64,000 nt of DNA from Nonomuraea maritima. GTDB lineage: Bacteria; Actinomycetota; Actinomycetes; Streptosporangiales; Streptosporangiaceae. Numbering within the stretch: the first letter of the stretch is position 1; every line of letters starts with the position of its first letter. Positions 50,139 through 60,467 of this stretch are shown in pieces. The stretch is taken from contig NZ_FNFB01000001.1 in NCBI RefSeq assembly GCF_900100395.1, positions 310,001 to 374,000 on the forward strand. Reading direction: 5' to 3'. A program made the position numbers and the translations under genes. A model generated the notes under the pieces. That model made no database searches. It had not been told where the DNA came from and saw nothing but the letters and a program-made list of their open reading frames with translations.

Positions 50139-51239
50139 TCATGACGCCCTGGCCCGGCTGAGGGGCGGGCGGCGGACCCAGGTGGCCCAGCGCCAGAGCC
50201 ACTCGATGGGGCCCTGACGGTAACGGCGCAGCCAAAGGGTGCATAACAGCCACTGGGCCGTGAGGATGGCTCCCACGGTCCAGTACGCCGCCGTCAAGGA
50301 CTGGCCGATCGGCAGGCCGAGGACGTGACTGGCCACCACAACGAGGAGTGTGGCGGCCAGATAATTGGTCAGCGCCATCCGGCCCAGTGGCGCGAAGAGG
50401 AACTGCAGCACCGGTCGCACAGGCGTTCTGAGCAGCACCAGCAGGCCGCACACGTACACGCCGACGAGCAGCAGATCGGCAAGGCTGGAGATGGGGTCCG
50501 CCACGGTCTGCATGCCGGCCTGTACCCACAGGACGGAGGCCAGTCCCGCCGCGAAGACCAGGCCCAGCAGGAGCGGCCCTCGGGTGGACCGCTCGATCTG
50601 CTCGATCACCCCGTAACGGACCAGTGCCGAACCCAGCAGGAACAGCCCGGCGATCAGCAGGGGCCCACCTCCGCCGAAAATCAGCGCCGCCGGGATGAGT
50701 GCGGCGGCGAGGCCAGCCATGGCCCACCGCGGCAGCCAGGTCGAGGGCAGCAGCACCAGCATGCCGACGACGGCGTAGTGGGTCAGGATCTCGCCCGGCC
50801 ACAGCAGCTTGTGCACGAGGCCGATTGCGAGCAGCGCCCCAAGCCGGCGCAGCAGGACCAGGCGTGGACGGGAGACGCGGCTCTCGGCGGAGTCCAGCAG
50901 CAGCGCGAACCCGATGCCGAACAGCAGGGAGAAGACCGGCAGTCCGAGCCAAGGGTCCCAGTCGCCCATGGGCTGCACCACGACGGCGGAGCTGCCGGTG
51001 GCCATGAGCTGGATGTTGGCGAGCAGAATCTCGCACAGCGCGAACCCGCGCAGCACGTCGAGCGCGATGATCCGGGGCCGACCCGAGGAGAGCACAGTGG
51101 TCTGAGGCCGGCCGGACGAGAGCGCGGCGGTTCGAGGCGGATCAGGGGAGACGGCGGGCCCGTCGTGCGGGAGACGGTGGCCGGGACGGCTGGCAGGCCC
51201 CTTGGGAGGCGGTTGCTGAGGGAGATCTTCGTGTGGCAC
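50139..51239 (-). CDS. DUF418-family membrane protein
   Basis: 366 aa, about ten membrane segments. RIIALDVLRGFALCEILLANI is the N-terminal DUF418 signature and FAPLGRMALTNYLAATLL the C-terminal one. The first 60 residues are Pro-rich and include a short repeat (ALSSGRPQTTVLSSGRPRI). Similar to acyltransferase-like membrane proteins; function unknown. Confidence 0.82.
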   Translation of the reverse strand: MPHEDLPQQPPPKGPASRPGHRLPHDGPAVSPDPPRTAALSSGRPQTTVLSSGRPRIIALDVLRGFALCEILLANIQLMATGSSAVVVQPMGDWDPWLGLPVFSLLFGIGFALLLDSAESRVSRPRLVLLRRLGALLAIGLVHKLLWPGEILTHYAVVGMLVLLPSTWLPRWAMAGLAAALIPAALIFGGGGPLLIAGLFLLGSALVRYGVIEQIERSTRGPLLLGLVFAAGLASVLWVQAGMQTVADPISSLADLLLVGVYVCGLLVLLRTPVRPVLQFLFAPLGRMALTNYLAATLLVVVASHVLGLPIGQSLTAAYWTVGAILTAQWLLCTLWLRRYRQGPIEWLWRWATWVRRPPLSRARAS

Positions 51240-51508
51240 GAGGCCTCATCCTGCAGGGGCCGCCCAGGGGATGGCACCGGTCGCAAGCAGGGTCCGCAGC
51301 GCCCGAGATCATACTTTCGGCCGGTTACTCGGCGAGGGCGGGTGCCTGGCCCCAAGCGATCACCGAGGCTCCATTCTGGTGCCCCGATACGGTCCCCCAC
51401 ATACTGTGCCGCCGAGCAGGCGCCTGTGAACACGCTGGACGATCATTTTCTCACTCGCCATGTCCCGCGTAGACGCCACGCCGGCGGTTCATTTGCGTCA
51501 TTGTGCTC

Positions 51509-52501
51509 CTACCGCGTCGGCGTGAAGGACGAGGCGATCAGCCAGATGCCGCCGACCGCGACCACAGCGGCCACGGCAAGTCCCTTCGCCCGGCCGGCGA
51601 CCACCTGTTTCGTCATGCTTCGCGCCAAGACACGTACCTGACGGCTCCACGTGGCCGATGCGACGAGGACGGCCGCTACAAGCAGCGACCACCGTACGCA
51701 GTCGGCGAGAGACATGTCGAAGTCGCCGCTGTGCCGGCTGATGTACATCGCGACGTCGAGAAGCGGGAAGAGGAGAAGCACCGCCGCAGCCGCGGTGCCG
51801 GCCACGTGTTCCCATCGCATCGAAACGGTGGCTGTCGCTGCCGCGGCCAATACGACGAGAACGACAGGAAAGCCAATTGCGTTGGCCTCACCGGACCACC
51901 AGGCGAGGCCGTCCCAGAAAGACTCCGGGATCCTCATATAGGCGACCGTAAGCCCCCGCTCCTCGTATGCGGGCCGGCGATCGAACATCGCCACCCACCC
52001 TGCCGCACCGGCGGCGCCCGCCCACAAGGTGGTCGCGTACGGTCTCCTGGGCAGGGGCATCCGGGCCACCGAGAGCAGCGCCCCTGCGGCCATCGGATAA
52101 CAGACGAGCAAGGGCCAAGGCAGCACGACAGCGCGCTCCTCCCCCGTGCACGGGTCCAGGCCCGGCAGAAACAACGCGGTGACGAGCCCGAACGTAAGCA
52201 CGGCGCCGACTGCGACGATGGCGGCGAGCGCGGCCCGGCGTGACCCTCGCAGGAGGAGGCCGGCCACGATGACCGGCAGCAGGAGAACGCCCCAGAACAG
52301 CAGTTCCCCCGGCACGGTCTCCAGCGCGTACGGACCGTCCATCGGATGGGAAGCCGAGCCCATCACGGAACAGAACCAGCCGATGCTCTGCCTGCCGGCC
52401 CCGAAGGTCGTCAGGATCACCGGTCCGGACGAGGTTAGAACCGCACCGAAGCGCAGCGCCGTTGGCACCGGGAATGGCGCTTCCGTGCGGGGCTCCTGCA
52501 T
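51509..52501 (-). CDS. Polytopic membrane protein, unknown
   Basis: 330 aa from ATG 52501 (GGGGGA upstream; a start 9 codons earlier is possible). Eight to nine hydrophobic segments, e.g. LLFWGVLLLPVIVAGLLL, AALAAIVAVGAVLTFGLV, LAVAAVVAVGGIWLIASS. No conserved motif recognised. Confidence 0.6.
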   Translation of the reverse strand: MQEPRTEAPFPVPTALRFGAVLTSSGPVILTTFGAGRQSIGWFCSVMGSASHPMDGPYALETVPGELLFWGVLLLPVIVAGLLLRGSRRAALAAIVAVGAVLTFGLVTALFLPGLDPCTGEERAVVLPWPLLVCYPMAAGALLSVARMPLPRRPYATTLWAGAAGAAGWVAMFDRRPAYEERGLTVAYMRIPESFWDGLAWWSGEANAIGFPVVLVVLAAAATATVSMRWEHVAGTAAAAVLLLFPLLDVAMYISRHSGDFDMSLADCVRWSLLVAAVLVASATWSRQVRVLARSMTKQVVAGRAKGLAVAAVVAVGGIWLIASSFTPTR

Positions 52502-52917
52502 ACAGCACCATCCCCCAGAAATGATCAAGATGACTGAGGGTAGCGGGTGACCGTCTACTGAGCAGGGCCGCTTGAGCGCCCGAGGACGTCCTTTGTGATC
52601 GTGATGATGGCGTGCCCGAGCGCTTCGGAGACCACGTGTGGAGGCGTGTCCTGCGGAGCATCAGCGATGCGCCGGTTGCCGTGGCTCGTGGGGTTCTGGG
52701 CGGGGCGTTGACGCGTATGGCCAGTACTGCCGTGGGACGCGCCCAGTGACTCCTGTGATGCCCCGCCTCTCTGCGTCGGGACACCGTTGGCGAAGTAGGC
52801 CGAACGGAAACGGCCCGGTGATCACCTCTGTGATCACAGGGCCGATCAAGGGTTCAGGCGGCGTTCAAAGTGCTCGCCAGGCCTTGGATCGTCGAGAGAA
52901 CACCCGGCCCGGACTCG

Positions 52918-53406
52918 TCAGTTCCCGGGAAAGATCTCGGTCTCGGGGCGCTGCATGTACTCCATCGCTGCGGTGAACTCCGGGTCTCCGACGCGCCGCT
53001 CCATCTCCTCGGGCGTCACGTCCTCGATGTGGGTCTGGATCCACCACACGTTGCCAAAGGGGTCGCGCACCCGCCCGACCAGGTCGCCGAAGGCCAGGTG
53101 GGTAACCTCCGAGATGGAGACGCCACCCGCCTCAACCGCCTGGCGGTGCACTGCACGGGCGTCCTCGACGTACAGCCGGAGGAACGCGGGCGTCGCCGGC
53201 CAACTCGGGTCACCGTCGAACAGCATCACGATCGCATCGCCGATACGGACCTCCGCGTGCCCGATAACCCCGCGCGGGTCGATCACGCGGCCCAGTTCCT
53301 CGGCACCGAACGCCTTGCGGATGTAGTCGATGACTCCGGCCGTGTCGCGGGAAATGATCCACGGCGTGACGGTGGTGTAGCCCTCGGGAATGGCCTTGAC
53401 AGACAT
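52918..53406 (-). CDS. VOC-superfamily protein (PhnB/glyoxalase-like)
   Basis: 162 aa. A beta-alpha-beta-beta-beta pair: TVTPWIISRDTAGVIDYIRKAFGAEELGRV in the first half and VGRVRDPFGNVWWIQTH in the second. Resembles bleomycin-resistance/PhnB-like proteins; the activity is unknown. ATG 53406 behind GGAGG. It lies wholly inside the TIR element and may be its passenger. Confidence 0.83.
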   Translation of the reverse strand: MSVKAIPEGYTTVTPWIISRDTAGVIDYIRKAFGAEELGRVIDPRGVIGHAEVRIGDAIVMLFDGDPSWPATPAFLRLYVEDARAVHRQAVEAGGVSISEVTHLAFGDLVGRVRDPFGNVWWIQTHIEDVTPEEMERRVGDPEFTAAMEYMQRPETEIFPGN

Positions 53407-53533
53407 ATCGAATGCCTCCTTGCGTGCCGGAATGTGCCGCCGACGCTAGGTCCCTTTTAGGTCGTCTTCTTTCCTCGATGGCACGGAGCGTTCTGGCAGC
53501 CCCTAGGCGATCGATCAACCGGCCCAAGGGGCA

Positions 53534-54035
53534 TCATGCTGCGAGCCGCAAGGCGGCGAACCGAGAGGTACGAGTGGCAGCCAGCGGCGTTCCGGTAAGC
53601 CAGGCGTCGAGCCGGGTCAGGTTCATCGCCGCGGCGATGAGTATGTGCTGGAGATGGGTCTTGGCGGTCCCGCGATAGCGGGACCTCCGCAGGCCAAAGC
53701 CTTTGACACCTTGGGCGATGGTGCCCTCCACGCCTGCCCTGTGGGCATAGCGCCGCTGCCATTCGTCGGTGCTTTGCCGCTGCCGGGCGCGTTGCAAGGC
53801 TTCATGTTCCTCCTGTGGACGCAGGGTGATTCGTCGGCCCTTGGCCCCGCGAGTGCAGAGGTCCCAGCTGGGACAGTGCTTGCAGTCACGCATCGAAAAG
53901 CGCACACAGGACACCCAACGCATCTCGGATGCGGATCGCCAGGCTGCCTTTCGGGAAGGCTGCCCGAGCTACCGCCAGGGTGGCCGCCGGGATCTGATCT
54001 GTACCAGTCGAAGGCAGCGACACCCACGACTCCAT
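53534..54035 (-). pseudogene. IS1182-family transposase, internally deleted and frameshifted
   Basis: The N-terminus (ATG 54035) reads DQIPAATLAVARAAFPKGSL then AIRIRDALGVL, the IS1182 start. It jumps, in another frame, to the C-terminal part: CKHCPSWDLCTRGAKGRRITLR, HRAGVEGTIAQGVKGFGLRRSRYRG and TAKTHLQHILIAAAMNLTRL. The central DDE core is missing, so it cannot be active. Confidence 0.8.
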
Positions 54036-54061
54036 CCGCGAGCAGGAACGACAGCAGCGGC

Positions 54062-54089
54062 CCCATGATCACAGACGTGATCATGGGGC
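54062..54089. repeat. 12-bp perfect hairpin, subterminal in the TIR element
   Basis: CCCCATGATCAC - 4 nt - GTGATCATGGGG. A related palindrome stands at the other end near 52818-52845. A likely transposase-binding or cis-acting structure; it could also stop transcription entering from either side. Confidence 0.6.
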
Positions 54090-54151
54090 CGCTGCTTTTT
54101 GATCTACTTCGCCAACGGCGTCTCTGCGTCGGGAGGCGGGGTTCGCTTGGC

Positions 54152-55105
54152 TCAGGTCAGTACGCGGATGGGTGAGCCGTCGAGGTAGGCGGTGATGTCC
54201 TCGGCGGCCTCGCGGAAGAACGTCGCGTAGTTGGCCTCGCTGACGTAGCCGAGGTGCGGGGTGGCCAGGACGTTCGGCAGCGTGCGGAACTCGTGCCCGG
54301 CCGGGAGCGGTTCTTCCTCGAAGACGTCGAGCCCGGCTCCGGCGATGCGTCGCTCGCGCAGTGCGCGCAGGAGGGCGGCCTGGTCGACGATCGCCGCCCG
54401 CGAGGTGTTGACCAGGTAGGCGGTGGGTTTCATGAGGGCGAGCTCCCGTTCGCCGACGAGTCCCCGGGTCCGGTCGCCGAGCACGAGGTGGACGGAGACG
54501 ACGTCGGAGCCGGCCAGCAGGGCGTCCAGGCCGGGGGCGAGCCGCGCGCCGTGCTCGAAGGCCCGCCTGAGGGTCAGGTTCTGGCTCCAGGCGAGCACCT
54601 CCATGCCGAACGCCCGTCCGACCGCCGCCACGGCCGACCCGATGCGGCCGAGGCCGAGCAGGCCGAGGGTACGGCCGTGCAGGTCGGCGCCGACGGTGCT
54701 CTGCCAGGGGCCGTCGGTGCGCATGGCGGTCGTCTCGGAGACCAGGTGGCGGGCCAGGCCGAGGATGAGCGCCCAGGTCAGCTCGACGGTCGAGGCCGAG
54801 CCGCCGCCGGTGCCGCACACCGTGACACCGTGCGCCCGCGCTGCCTCCAGGTCGATGGAGGCGTTGCTCATACCGGTGGTGACGAGCAGGCGCAGGTTGG
54901 GCAGCCGCTCGAACACCTCGGCGGGAAACAACGTGCGCTCCCGCATGGCGACCACGATCTCGCAGTCGCGGACGGCGGCCACGAGGTCGTCGCGGCTCGC
55001 GAAGTGCTCGCGAAAGCTGGTGGCCCGGACGCGGGACCAGTCGGCCAGCCCCAGGGCCACCCCCTGGTAGTCGTCCAGTACGGCGCAGCGAATGTCAGTC
55101 AGCAT
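54152..55105 (-). CDS. D-2-hydroxyacid dehydrogenase
   Basis: 317 aa. NAD-binding GLGRIGSAVAAVG; the catalytic set is Arg in VNTSRAAIVD, Glu in GLDVFEEEPLP and His in LATPHLGYVSE. It reduces 2-oxoacids or oxidises D-2-hydroxyacids. ATG 55105 with GAGGACCTC upstream. It heads away from an aldo/keto reductase gene about 100 bp upstream on the same strand. Confidence 0.9.
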   Translation of the reverse strand: MLTDIRCAVLDDYQGVALGLADWSRVRATSFREHFASRDDLVAAVRDCEIVVAMRERTLFPAEVFERLPNLRLLVTTGMSNASIDLEAARAHGVTVCGTGGGSASTVELTWALILGLARHLVSETTAMRTDGPWQSTVGADLHGRTLGLLGLGRIGSAVAAVGRAFGMEVLAWSQNLTLRRAFEHGARLAPGLDALLAGSDVVSVHLVLGDRTRGLVGERELALMKPTAYLVNTSRAAIVDQAALLRALRERRIAGAGLDVFEEEPLPAGHEFRTLPNVLATPHLGYVSEANYATFFREAAEDITAYLDGSPIRVLT

Positions 55106-55209
55106 GACGAGGTCCTCAGCTCGGGTGGGAACGCTGCCGGTCGGAGTCGCCGGCGGCGACGGGCGCGTTCGTCGGTGAACGGGTGGTGGATCGCGGCCTT
55201 GGGCCGGGG

Positions 55210-56187
<978 letters not shown>

Positions 56188-56275
56188 GACAGTTCTCTGT
56201 TTCTCCAGGAAGGTGTACGGCGTGCTGCGCACCGCGAACGACTCCGCCGCATGATGTGGACCGTTCCAAAAACGA

Positions 56276-57169
56276 TCAGGCTACGGGGACCCAGGTGAAC
56301 CGGCCGTCGGGGCGGCGCTGGGCGCGTCCGAAGACGACGTCGGCGAAGTGGTTGCCGTAGCCGATGGTGTCGGGGCGACTCAGCTCCTCGACCAGGCGGC
56401 GGCGGTGCTCGGTGGCTTCGGCGGGGTCGTGGTCGAGCACGCAGCCCCATTCGGGGTGGGTGACCTGGATCGGCGCGTGCATCGCGTCGCCGAACGCGAC
56501 GAGCCGCCGGCCGCCGCCGGTGATGGTGTACGTGGTGTGGCCGAAGGTGTGGCCGATCGAGTAGGAGACCCGCACGCCGGGGAAGATCTCCTCGCCGTCC
56601 TCGACCGTACGGACGAGGGGCGCGAAGGCGGCCAGACGTTCCTCGGTCGCCCCGGCCTGGGCGGCCAGGTCGCGCCGCTCCCACTCGGGTGCCGCGACGA
56701 AGTGGGTGGCGTGCGCGAACGGCGGCGCATCGGTGCCGGGTTCGGCGCTCCAGGCCCAGCCCAGGTGGTCGAGGTGCAGGTGGGTGATGGCGACGGCCTC
56801 GATCTCGTGCGGCTCGCGGCCCAGCCGTCGCAGGCCGTCCAGCAGCTCACCGCCGTGGATGCTGCCGATGATCGGGTTGTCCGGGTCGTCGGGCTGCGAT
56901 TCGGGTCCGTACCCGGTGTCGATGAGCAGCGCCCGGTCACCCAGCTCGACCAGCAACCCGCCGATGGCTGCGGGCAGGAAGCCGGCGCCGTCGAGGTGAT
57001 CGCGGTTGGCCGCCCAGTCGGCGTCGGTGGTGCCGGTCAGCCAGCCGCGCGGCTTGCACAGGCACAGCCCGTCCGGGACGTAGGTGATCTTCAGTTCTCC
57101 CAGGTAAACCGAACGAACGCGCGGTGCGCTGGTCAGCCGTACGCGGTCGAAATCAGTCGTCGGGGCCAT
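56276..57169 (-). CDS. MBL-fold hydrolase
   Basis: 297 aa from ATG 57169. The zinc motif THLHLDHLGW, then GHTFGHTTY, FGDAMH and a final GNHFAD give the lactonase-like metal ligands. Could open lactones such as acyl-homoserine or gamma-butyrolactone signals; not provable here. Divergent from a MarR gene with an AT-rich operator between. Confidence 0.87.
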   Translation of the reverse strand: MAPTTDFDRVRLTSAPRVRSVYLGELKITYVPDGLCLCKPRGWLTGTTDADWAANRDHLDGAGFLPAAIGGLLVELGDRALLIDTGYGPESQPDDPDNPIIGSIHGGELLDGLRRLGREPHEIEAVAITHLHLDHLGWAWSAEPGTDAPPFAHATHFVAAPEWERRDLAAQAGATEERLAAFAPLVRTVEDGEEIFPGVRVSYSIGHTFGHTTYTITGGGRRLVAFGDAMHAPIQVTHPEWGCVLDHDPAEATEHRRRLVEELSRPDTIGYGNHFADVVFGRAQRRPDGRFTWVPVA

Positions 57170-57226
57170 ATGGGTCCGCCTTCGTGCTCGAAGAGGTGCC
57201 GCCGGGCGGCGGCACAGGCGAAAAGT

Positions 57227-57266
57227 TACAACTAGAACAGTTATAATTGCAAGCATTCGAGTTGTA
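57227..57266. promoter_or_regulatory. AT-rich MarR operator region
   Basis: TACAACT (57227-57233) is inverted as AGTTGTA (57260-57266), and AACT-N5-AGTT lies within. A TATAAT (57242-57247) is enclosed. This is the only AT-rich patch between the divergent MBL and MarR genes, so it likely holds both promoters under MarR control. Confidence 0.55.
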
Positions 57267-57273
57267 GTAATAT

Positions 57274-57705
57274 TTGGCGGTGGACACCGAGAGCGAGACC
57301 CGAGCCCAAGCCGACCGCCTGCTGTGCGGGCTGGTCAAAGGCCTGGCCAGTCGCGTCGACGACCACGTACGGGCACGGGCCGCGACCTTCGGCCTGACCG
57401 CCTCGCAGGGCACCGCGCTGTGCGAGCTGGCCCACCCCATGACCCTGCGCGAACTCGCCGAACGGATGAGCTGCGAGCCCTCCAACGCCACCTTCGTCGC
57501 CGATCGACTCGAAGAGCAGGGCTATCTCGAACGCCATCCGCACCCCGACGACCGCCGGGCCAAGCAGCTCGTCCTGACCCCCAAGGGCACCGAGATCCGT
57601 GAGCACCTCCTCGAGTTGCTCTCCGAAGGCTCCCCCCTGGCCCTTCTGGCCCCCGAAGAGCAGGACGTCCTGCACCAGCTCCTCACCCGCGCCCTCATCC
57701 GCTGA
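57274..57705 (+). CDS. MarR-family regulator
   Basis: 143 aa. TLRELAERMSCEPSNATFVADRLEEQGYLERHPHPDDRRAKQLVLTPKG is a textbook MarR winged helix with the DDRR wing. The start is TTG 57274 or GTG 57280; no Shine-Dalgarno is visible, so it may be leaderless. It probably represses the divergent MBL-fold gene and the reductase/dehydrogenase genes behind it. Confidence 0.88.
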   Translation: MAVDTESETRAQADRLLCGLVKGLASRVDDHVRARAATFGLTASQGTALCELAHPMTLRELAERMSCEPSNATFVADRLEEQGYLERHPHPDDRRAKQLVLTPKGTEIREHLLELLSEGSPLALLAPEEQDVLHQLLTRALIR

Positions 57706-57842
57706 CCTGCTCCGACAGGTCTTCAATGGGGCACCGCCGCTGCGGTCGGTCCATCGGGAGCCGTCCTCGCCCACGCTGAGGCGGGTCACGTCGCCGGAAC
57801 GGGCTCGGAGCGGAGGCGTCCCACGAGGGAGTGGCGGGCGTG

Positions 57843-58036
57843 ATGCGTGGGTTCTGGTTGCTTGTCGTTCTCGTCCTGGCCGGATGCTCGGCCACGGCGC
57901 CTCCTGCAGCCGGCGAGGCGGCGGTCCCGCCGCAGGCTCCCGGCGGGGAGCGCAGCGTGGTTCGCGTCTCGGGAGAAGCGCCGTCGTGTGCCATGAGGAT
58001 CGAGGGGACGGGTTTCGTCTACGCCCCACAGCGGGT
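57843..58036 (+). pseudogene. MarP-like periplasmic protease, N-terminal fragment
   Basis: MRGFWLLVVLVLAGCSA is a lipoprotein signal. SVVRVSGEAPSCAMRIEGTGFVYAPQRV then matches the start of the MarP-type serine protease domain, which should continue MTNAHVV with the catalytic His. Homology ends where the opposite-strand response regulator ends, so a deletion removed the rest. No catalytic residues remain. Confidence 0.6.
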
Positions 58037-58741
58037 GGTGGCCGGCGTCATCCCGGTGTCTTCCGCGGGGTCGGGTGGGGTGCCGGGGGTGATCACGCCG
58101 GTTTCGTAGGCCAGGACGACCGCCTGGACGCGGTCGCGGAGGCCGAGTTTGGAGAGGATCCGGGCGACGTGGGTCTTCACCGTCGTCGCGCTGAGGGTCA
58201 GGCGATCGGCCAGTTCGGCGTTGCTCAGGCCGGTGGCGAGCAGGCGCAGCACCTCCAGTTCGCGTGGCGTCAGTTCGGACAGATCACGACGGAGATCGGG
58301 TCTCACCTCGTCACGGGGCGCGAAGCGCTCGACGAGGCGGCGGGTGATGGTCGGCGCGAGAAGGGCATCGCCGGAGCGCACCAGGCGTACCGCGGCCACC
58401 AGGTGCTCCGGGCTGACGTCCTTGAGCAGGAAGCCGCTGGCTCCGGCGGTGAGAGCGGCGTAGACGTAGTGGTCGAGGTCGTACGTGGTCAGGATGATGA
58501 CGCGGGTGTCGTTCGGTCCACTGCTCATGATGTGGCGGGTGGCTTCGATGCCGTCCATCCGCGGCATCCGGATGTCCATGAGGACGACGTCCGGCCTGGT
58601 GCTCCGTACGGCGGCGACCGCTTCTGCCCCGTCGGCCGCCTCGGCCGCCACCTCGATGCCGTCGGCGGCGAGGATCATCCGGAACCCGGCGCGGACCAGC
58701 GCCTGGTCGTCGGCGATGACCGCGCGCAGCGACCCGCTCAC
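58019..58741 (-). CDS. Two-component response regulator (NarL/LuxR type)
   Basis: 240 aa from GTG 58741, which overlaps the kinase stop (GTGA). The receiver has acidic DD, the phospho-acceptor Asp in VVLMDIRMPRMDG and Lys in GFLLKDVSP. The C-terminal LuxR HTH (LTPRELEVLRLLATGLSNAELADRLTLSATTVKTHVARIL) follows. The last 25 residues run antisense over the MarP relic. Confidence 0.92.
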   Translation of the reverse strand: MSGSLRAVIADDQALVRAGFRMILAADGIEVAAEAADGAEAVAAVRSTRPDVVLMDIRMPRMDGIEATRHIMSSGPNDTRVIILTTYDLDHYVYAALTAGASGFLLKDVSPEHLVAAVRLVRSGDALLAPTITRRLVERFAPRDEVRPDLRRDLSELTPRELEVLRLLATGLSNAELADRLTLSATTVKTHVARILSKLGLRDRVQAVVLAYETGVITPGTPPDPAEDTGMTPATTRCGA

Positions 58742-60138
58742 GTGGCGCTCCAAGGGATGCGGGCCGTGACCCGATACCCGCCTCCGGCGACGGGCTCGGC
58801 GATCAGGGTTCCGTCGTAGAGGGCCAGCCGCTCACGCAGTCCGATCAGCCCGCGGCCGTTGCCCGCCCGCGACTGGGGGCCCGGCGCGCCGCCGGTATCG
58901 GTGACCTCGATCTCCAGCCGGTCGCCGCTGTGTCCGATCACGACGGACGCCGCCGCGCCGACCGCGTGTTTCATCGTGTTGGTCAGAGCCTCCTGGACGA
59001 CGCGGTAGACGGTGAGGCTGACCCCGTCGGGCAGGGAGTCCGGCGGCGAGAGCGTGACGTCCACCGGCACCCCCGCGGCGCGCACCCGCTCGACGAGGCC
59101 ATCGAGCTGGTCGAGTCCGGGCTGGGGTTCGAGCCCGTCGTCCCGGCTGTCCGCGCGCCCGCCTTCCGTCGCGGCGAGCAGGCCCATGACGTTGCGCAGT
59201 TCGGCCATGGCGGCCCGGCCGCTGCTCTCGATCGCGAGCAGTGCCTGCTTGGACAGTTCCGGCTCGGCGTCCATCACCTTGCGTGCCGCGCCCGCCTGGA
59301 TCACCATCACGCTCACATTGTGGGTCACCACATCGTGGAGCTCGGCCGCGATCCGGGACCGTTCTGTCTCGACAGCCTTCCGCATGGCGTCCTCCTGGGC
59401 CTGCTGGAGTTCGATGAGCCGATCCCTGCTCCGCCGCAGGAACCTGATGACGCTCGCGCAGACCCCGGCGCTCAGCAGGACGACGTAGGGCCCCAGCCAG
59501 CCGGGGAGGCTGGGGAGGCCGGCCGCGATGTCCCGGTCCACGACGCCGGCGAGCAGGGCGGCGAGCGGGAGACCGACCACCGCGGGCACGCGGTTGCGGC
59601 TGTGGGCGATGGCGCTGTAGCCGGCGACGGCGCAGGTCAGCACGGTGATCCACGTCTCGCCGCCGCTGATGGCCAGCGTCGCGAGCACCACCGTCCAGAA
59701 CGTGGCGAGCGGATACCTGCGCCGGGCCGCCAGCGGCAAGGCGGTCAGCGCCACCAGGAGCACGGGCGGCTGCTTCTCGGAACCGAGGTCCGGGGACGGC
59801 CGGACGCCACTGCTCGCGTCCGGTGTCGCCGGGAGAGTCGGGACCGTCGGAGGGGGCGGGATCTCCGGCAGCGCCGGGGACGGCCGTAGTTGCAGCAGGT
59901 CGATCAGCGGGCTCGACTGCACGTCGACGCGCTGGGCCTGGCCTGGGAGCCCCTCCGCCGCCATCAGCGCGGCGACGGTGAGGACGATCGCGAGCAGCAC
60001 GTCGGCGGCGAGGGCCCGGCGAGACGGACGGCCCGTTGGCGGTTCAGGCCGCAACAAGTCCTGTACGTACTGCCGCCAAAGTCGTCGTTCGCCTGCTGTC
60101 ACCGGCACATTGTCGCGTTCACGCGGATCGTCGCACAT
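58738..60138 (-). CDS. Sensor histidine kinase (HisKA_3 type)
   Basis: 466 aa from ATG 60138. N-terminal membrane helix (VLLAIVLTVAALMAAEG), a Pro-rich extracellular stretch (PALPEIPPPPTVPTLPATPD), then four more membrane segments. The H box is ERSRIAAELHDVVTHNVSVMV and the ATPase domain has VQEALTNTMKHA, DTGG and GRGLIGLRERL. It phosphorylates the coupled response regulator; the signal is unknown. Confidence 0.9.
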   Translation of the reverse strand: MCDDPRERDNVPVTAGERRLWRQYVQDLLRPEPPTGRPSRRALAADVLLAIVLTVAALMAAEGLPGQAQRVDVQSSPLIDLLQLRPSPALPEIPPPPTVPTLPATPDASSGVRPSPDLGSEKQPPVLLVALTALPLAARRRYPLATFWTVVLATLAISGGETWITVLTCAVAGYSAIAHSRNRVPAVVGLPLAALLAGVVDRDIAAGLPSLPGWLGPYVVLLSAGVCASVIRFLRRSRDRLIELQQAQEDAMRKAVETERSRIAAELHDVVTHNVSVMVIQAGAARKVMDAEPELSKQALLAIESSGRAAMAELRNVMGLLAATEGGRADSRDDGLEPQPGLDQLDGLVERVRAAGVPVDVTLSPPDSLPDGVSLTVYRVVQEALTNTMKHAVGAAASVVIGHSGDRLEIEVTDTGGAPGPQSRAGNGRGLIGLRERLALYDGTLIAEPVAGGGYRVTARIPWSAT

Positions 60139-60467
60139 CGTCCTCGCTGACCACGGCAGTGTCCGTGAGGAGTACATCGCAGGGATGACGCCGTGGACGA
60201 ATCGTTCCCCGGAAGCATCCGACAGGGGCACGACGGCCGACGCGCGTGGACCTCGGCCGCTTCTAGCCTCGGCACTGCTACGAGGCCGGCCGCGGCCGTT
60301 GACGATCGGAAGGATGGACATGTTCGTGGGCCATGTGAGAACGGACAGCCAGTACGGCGGCGCCGGCGCGCGCATCGCCAAGGGAATGACCGGGGCCCGG
60401 ACCAGGGAGCCTGCGCCGGTGAGCCAGGTCCTGCGCGGCGCGGCCCGGGAGCGGGGGGCCTGCGCGG
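60139..60467. other. Divergent intergenic region, no gene
   Basis: 329 bp between the kinase and the secreted hydrolase, holding both promoters in principle. I see no clear -35/-10 pair and no supported gene. Confidence 0.4.

Larger units (their letters stand above)
52782..54120. mobile_element. Defective TIR element carrying a VOC gene, inserted in a terminator loop
   Basis: 1339 bp. The ends are inverted repeats: CCGTTGGCGAAGTAG (52784-52798) and CTACTTCGCCAACGG (54104-54118). The similarity continues inward through matching palindromic hairpins (TGATCAC...GTGATCA, about 52818-52845 and 54062-54089). A 14-bp direct duplication TCTCTGCGTCGGGA (52768-52781 and 54121-54134) flanks it. Removing the element and one duplicate restores a hairpin CCCCGCCTC / GAGGCGGGG, the terminator of the hydroxyacid dehydrogenase gene. 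Inside are a VOC gene and an IS1182-type transposase relic. Confidence 0.7.
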
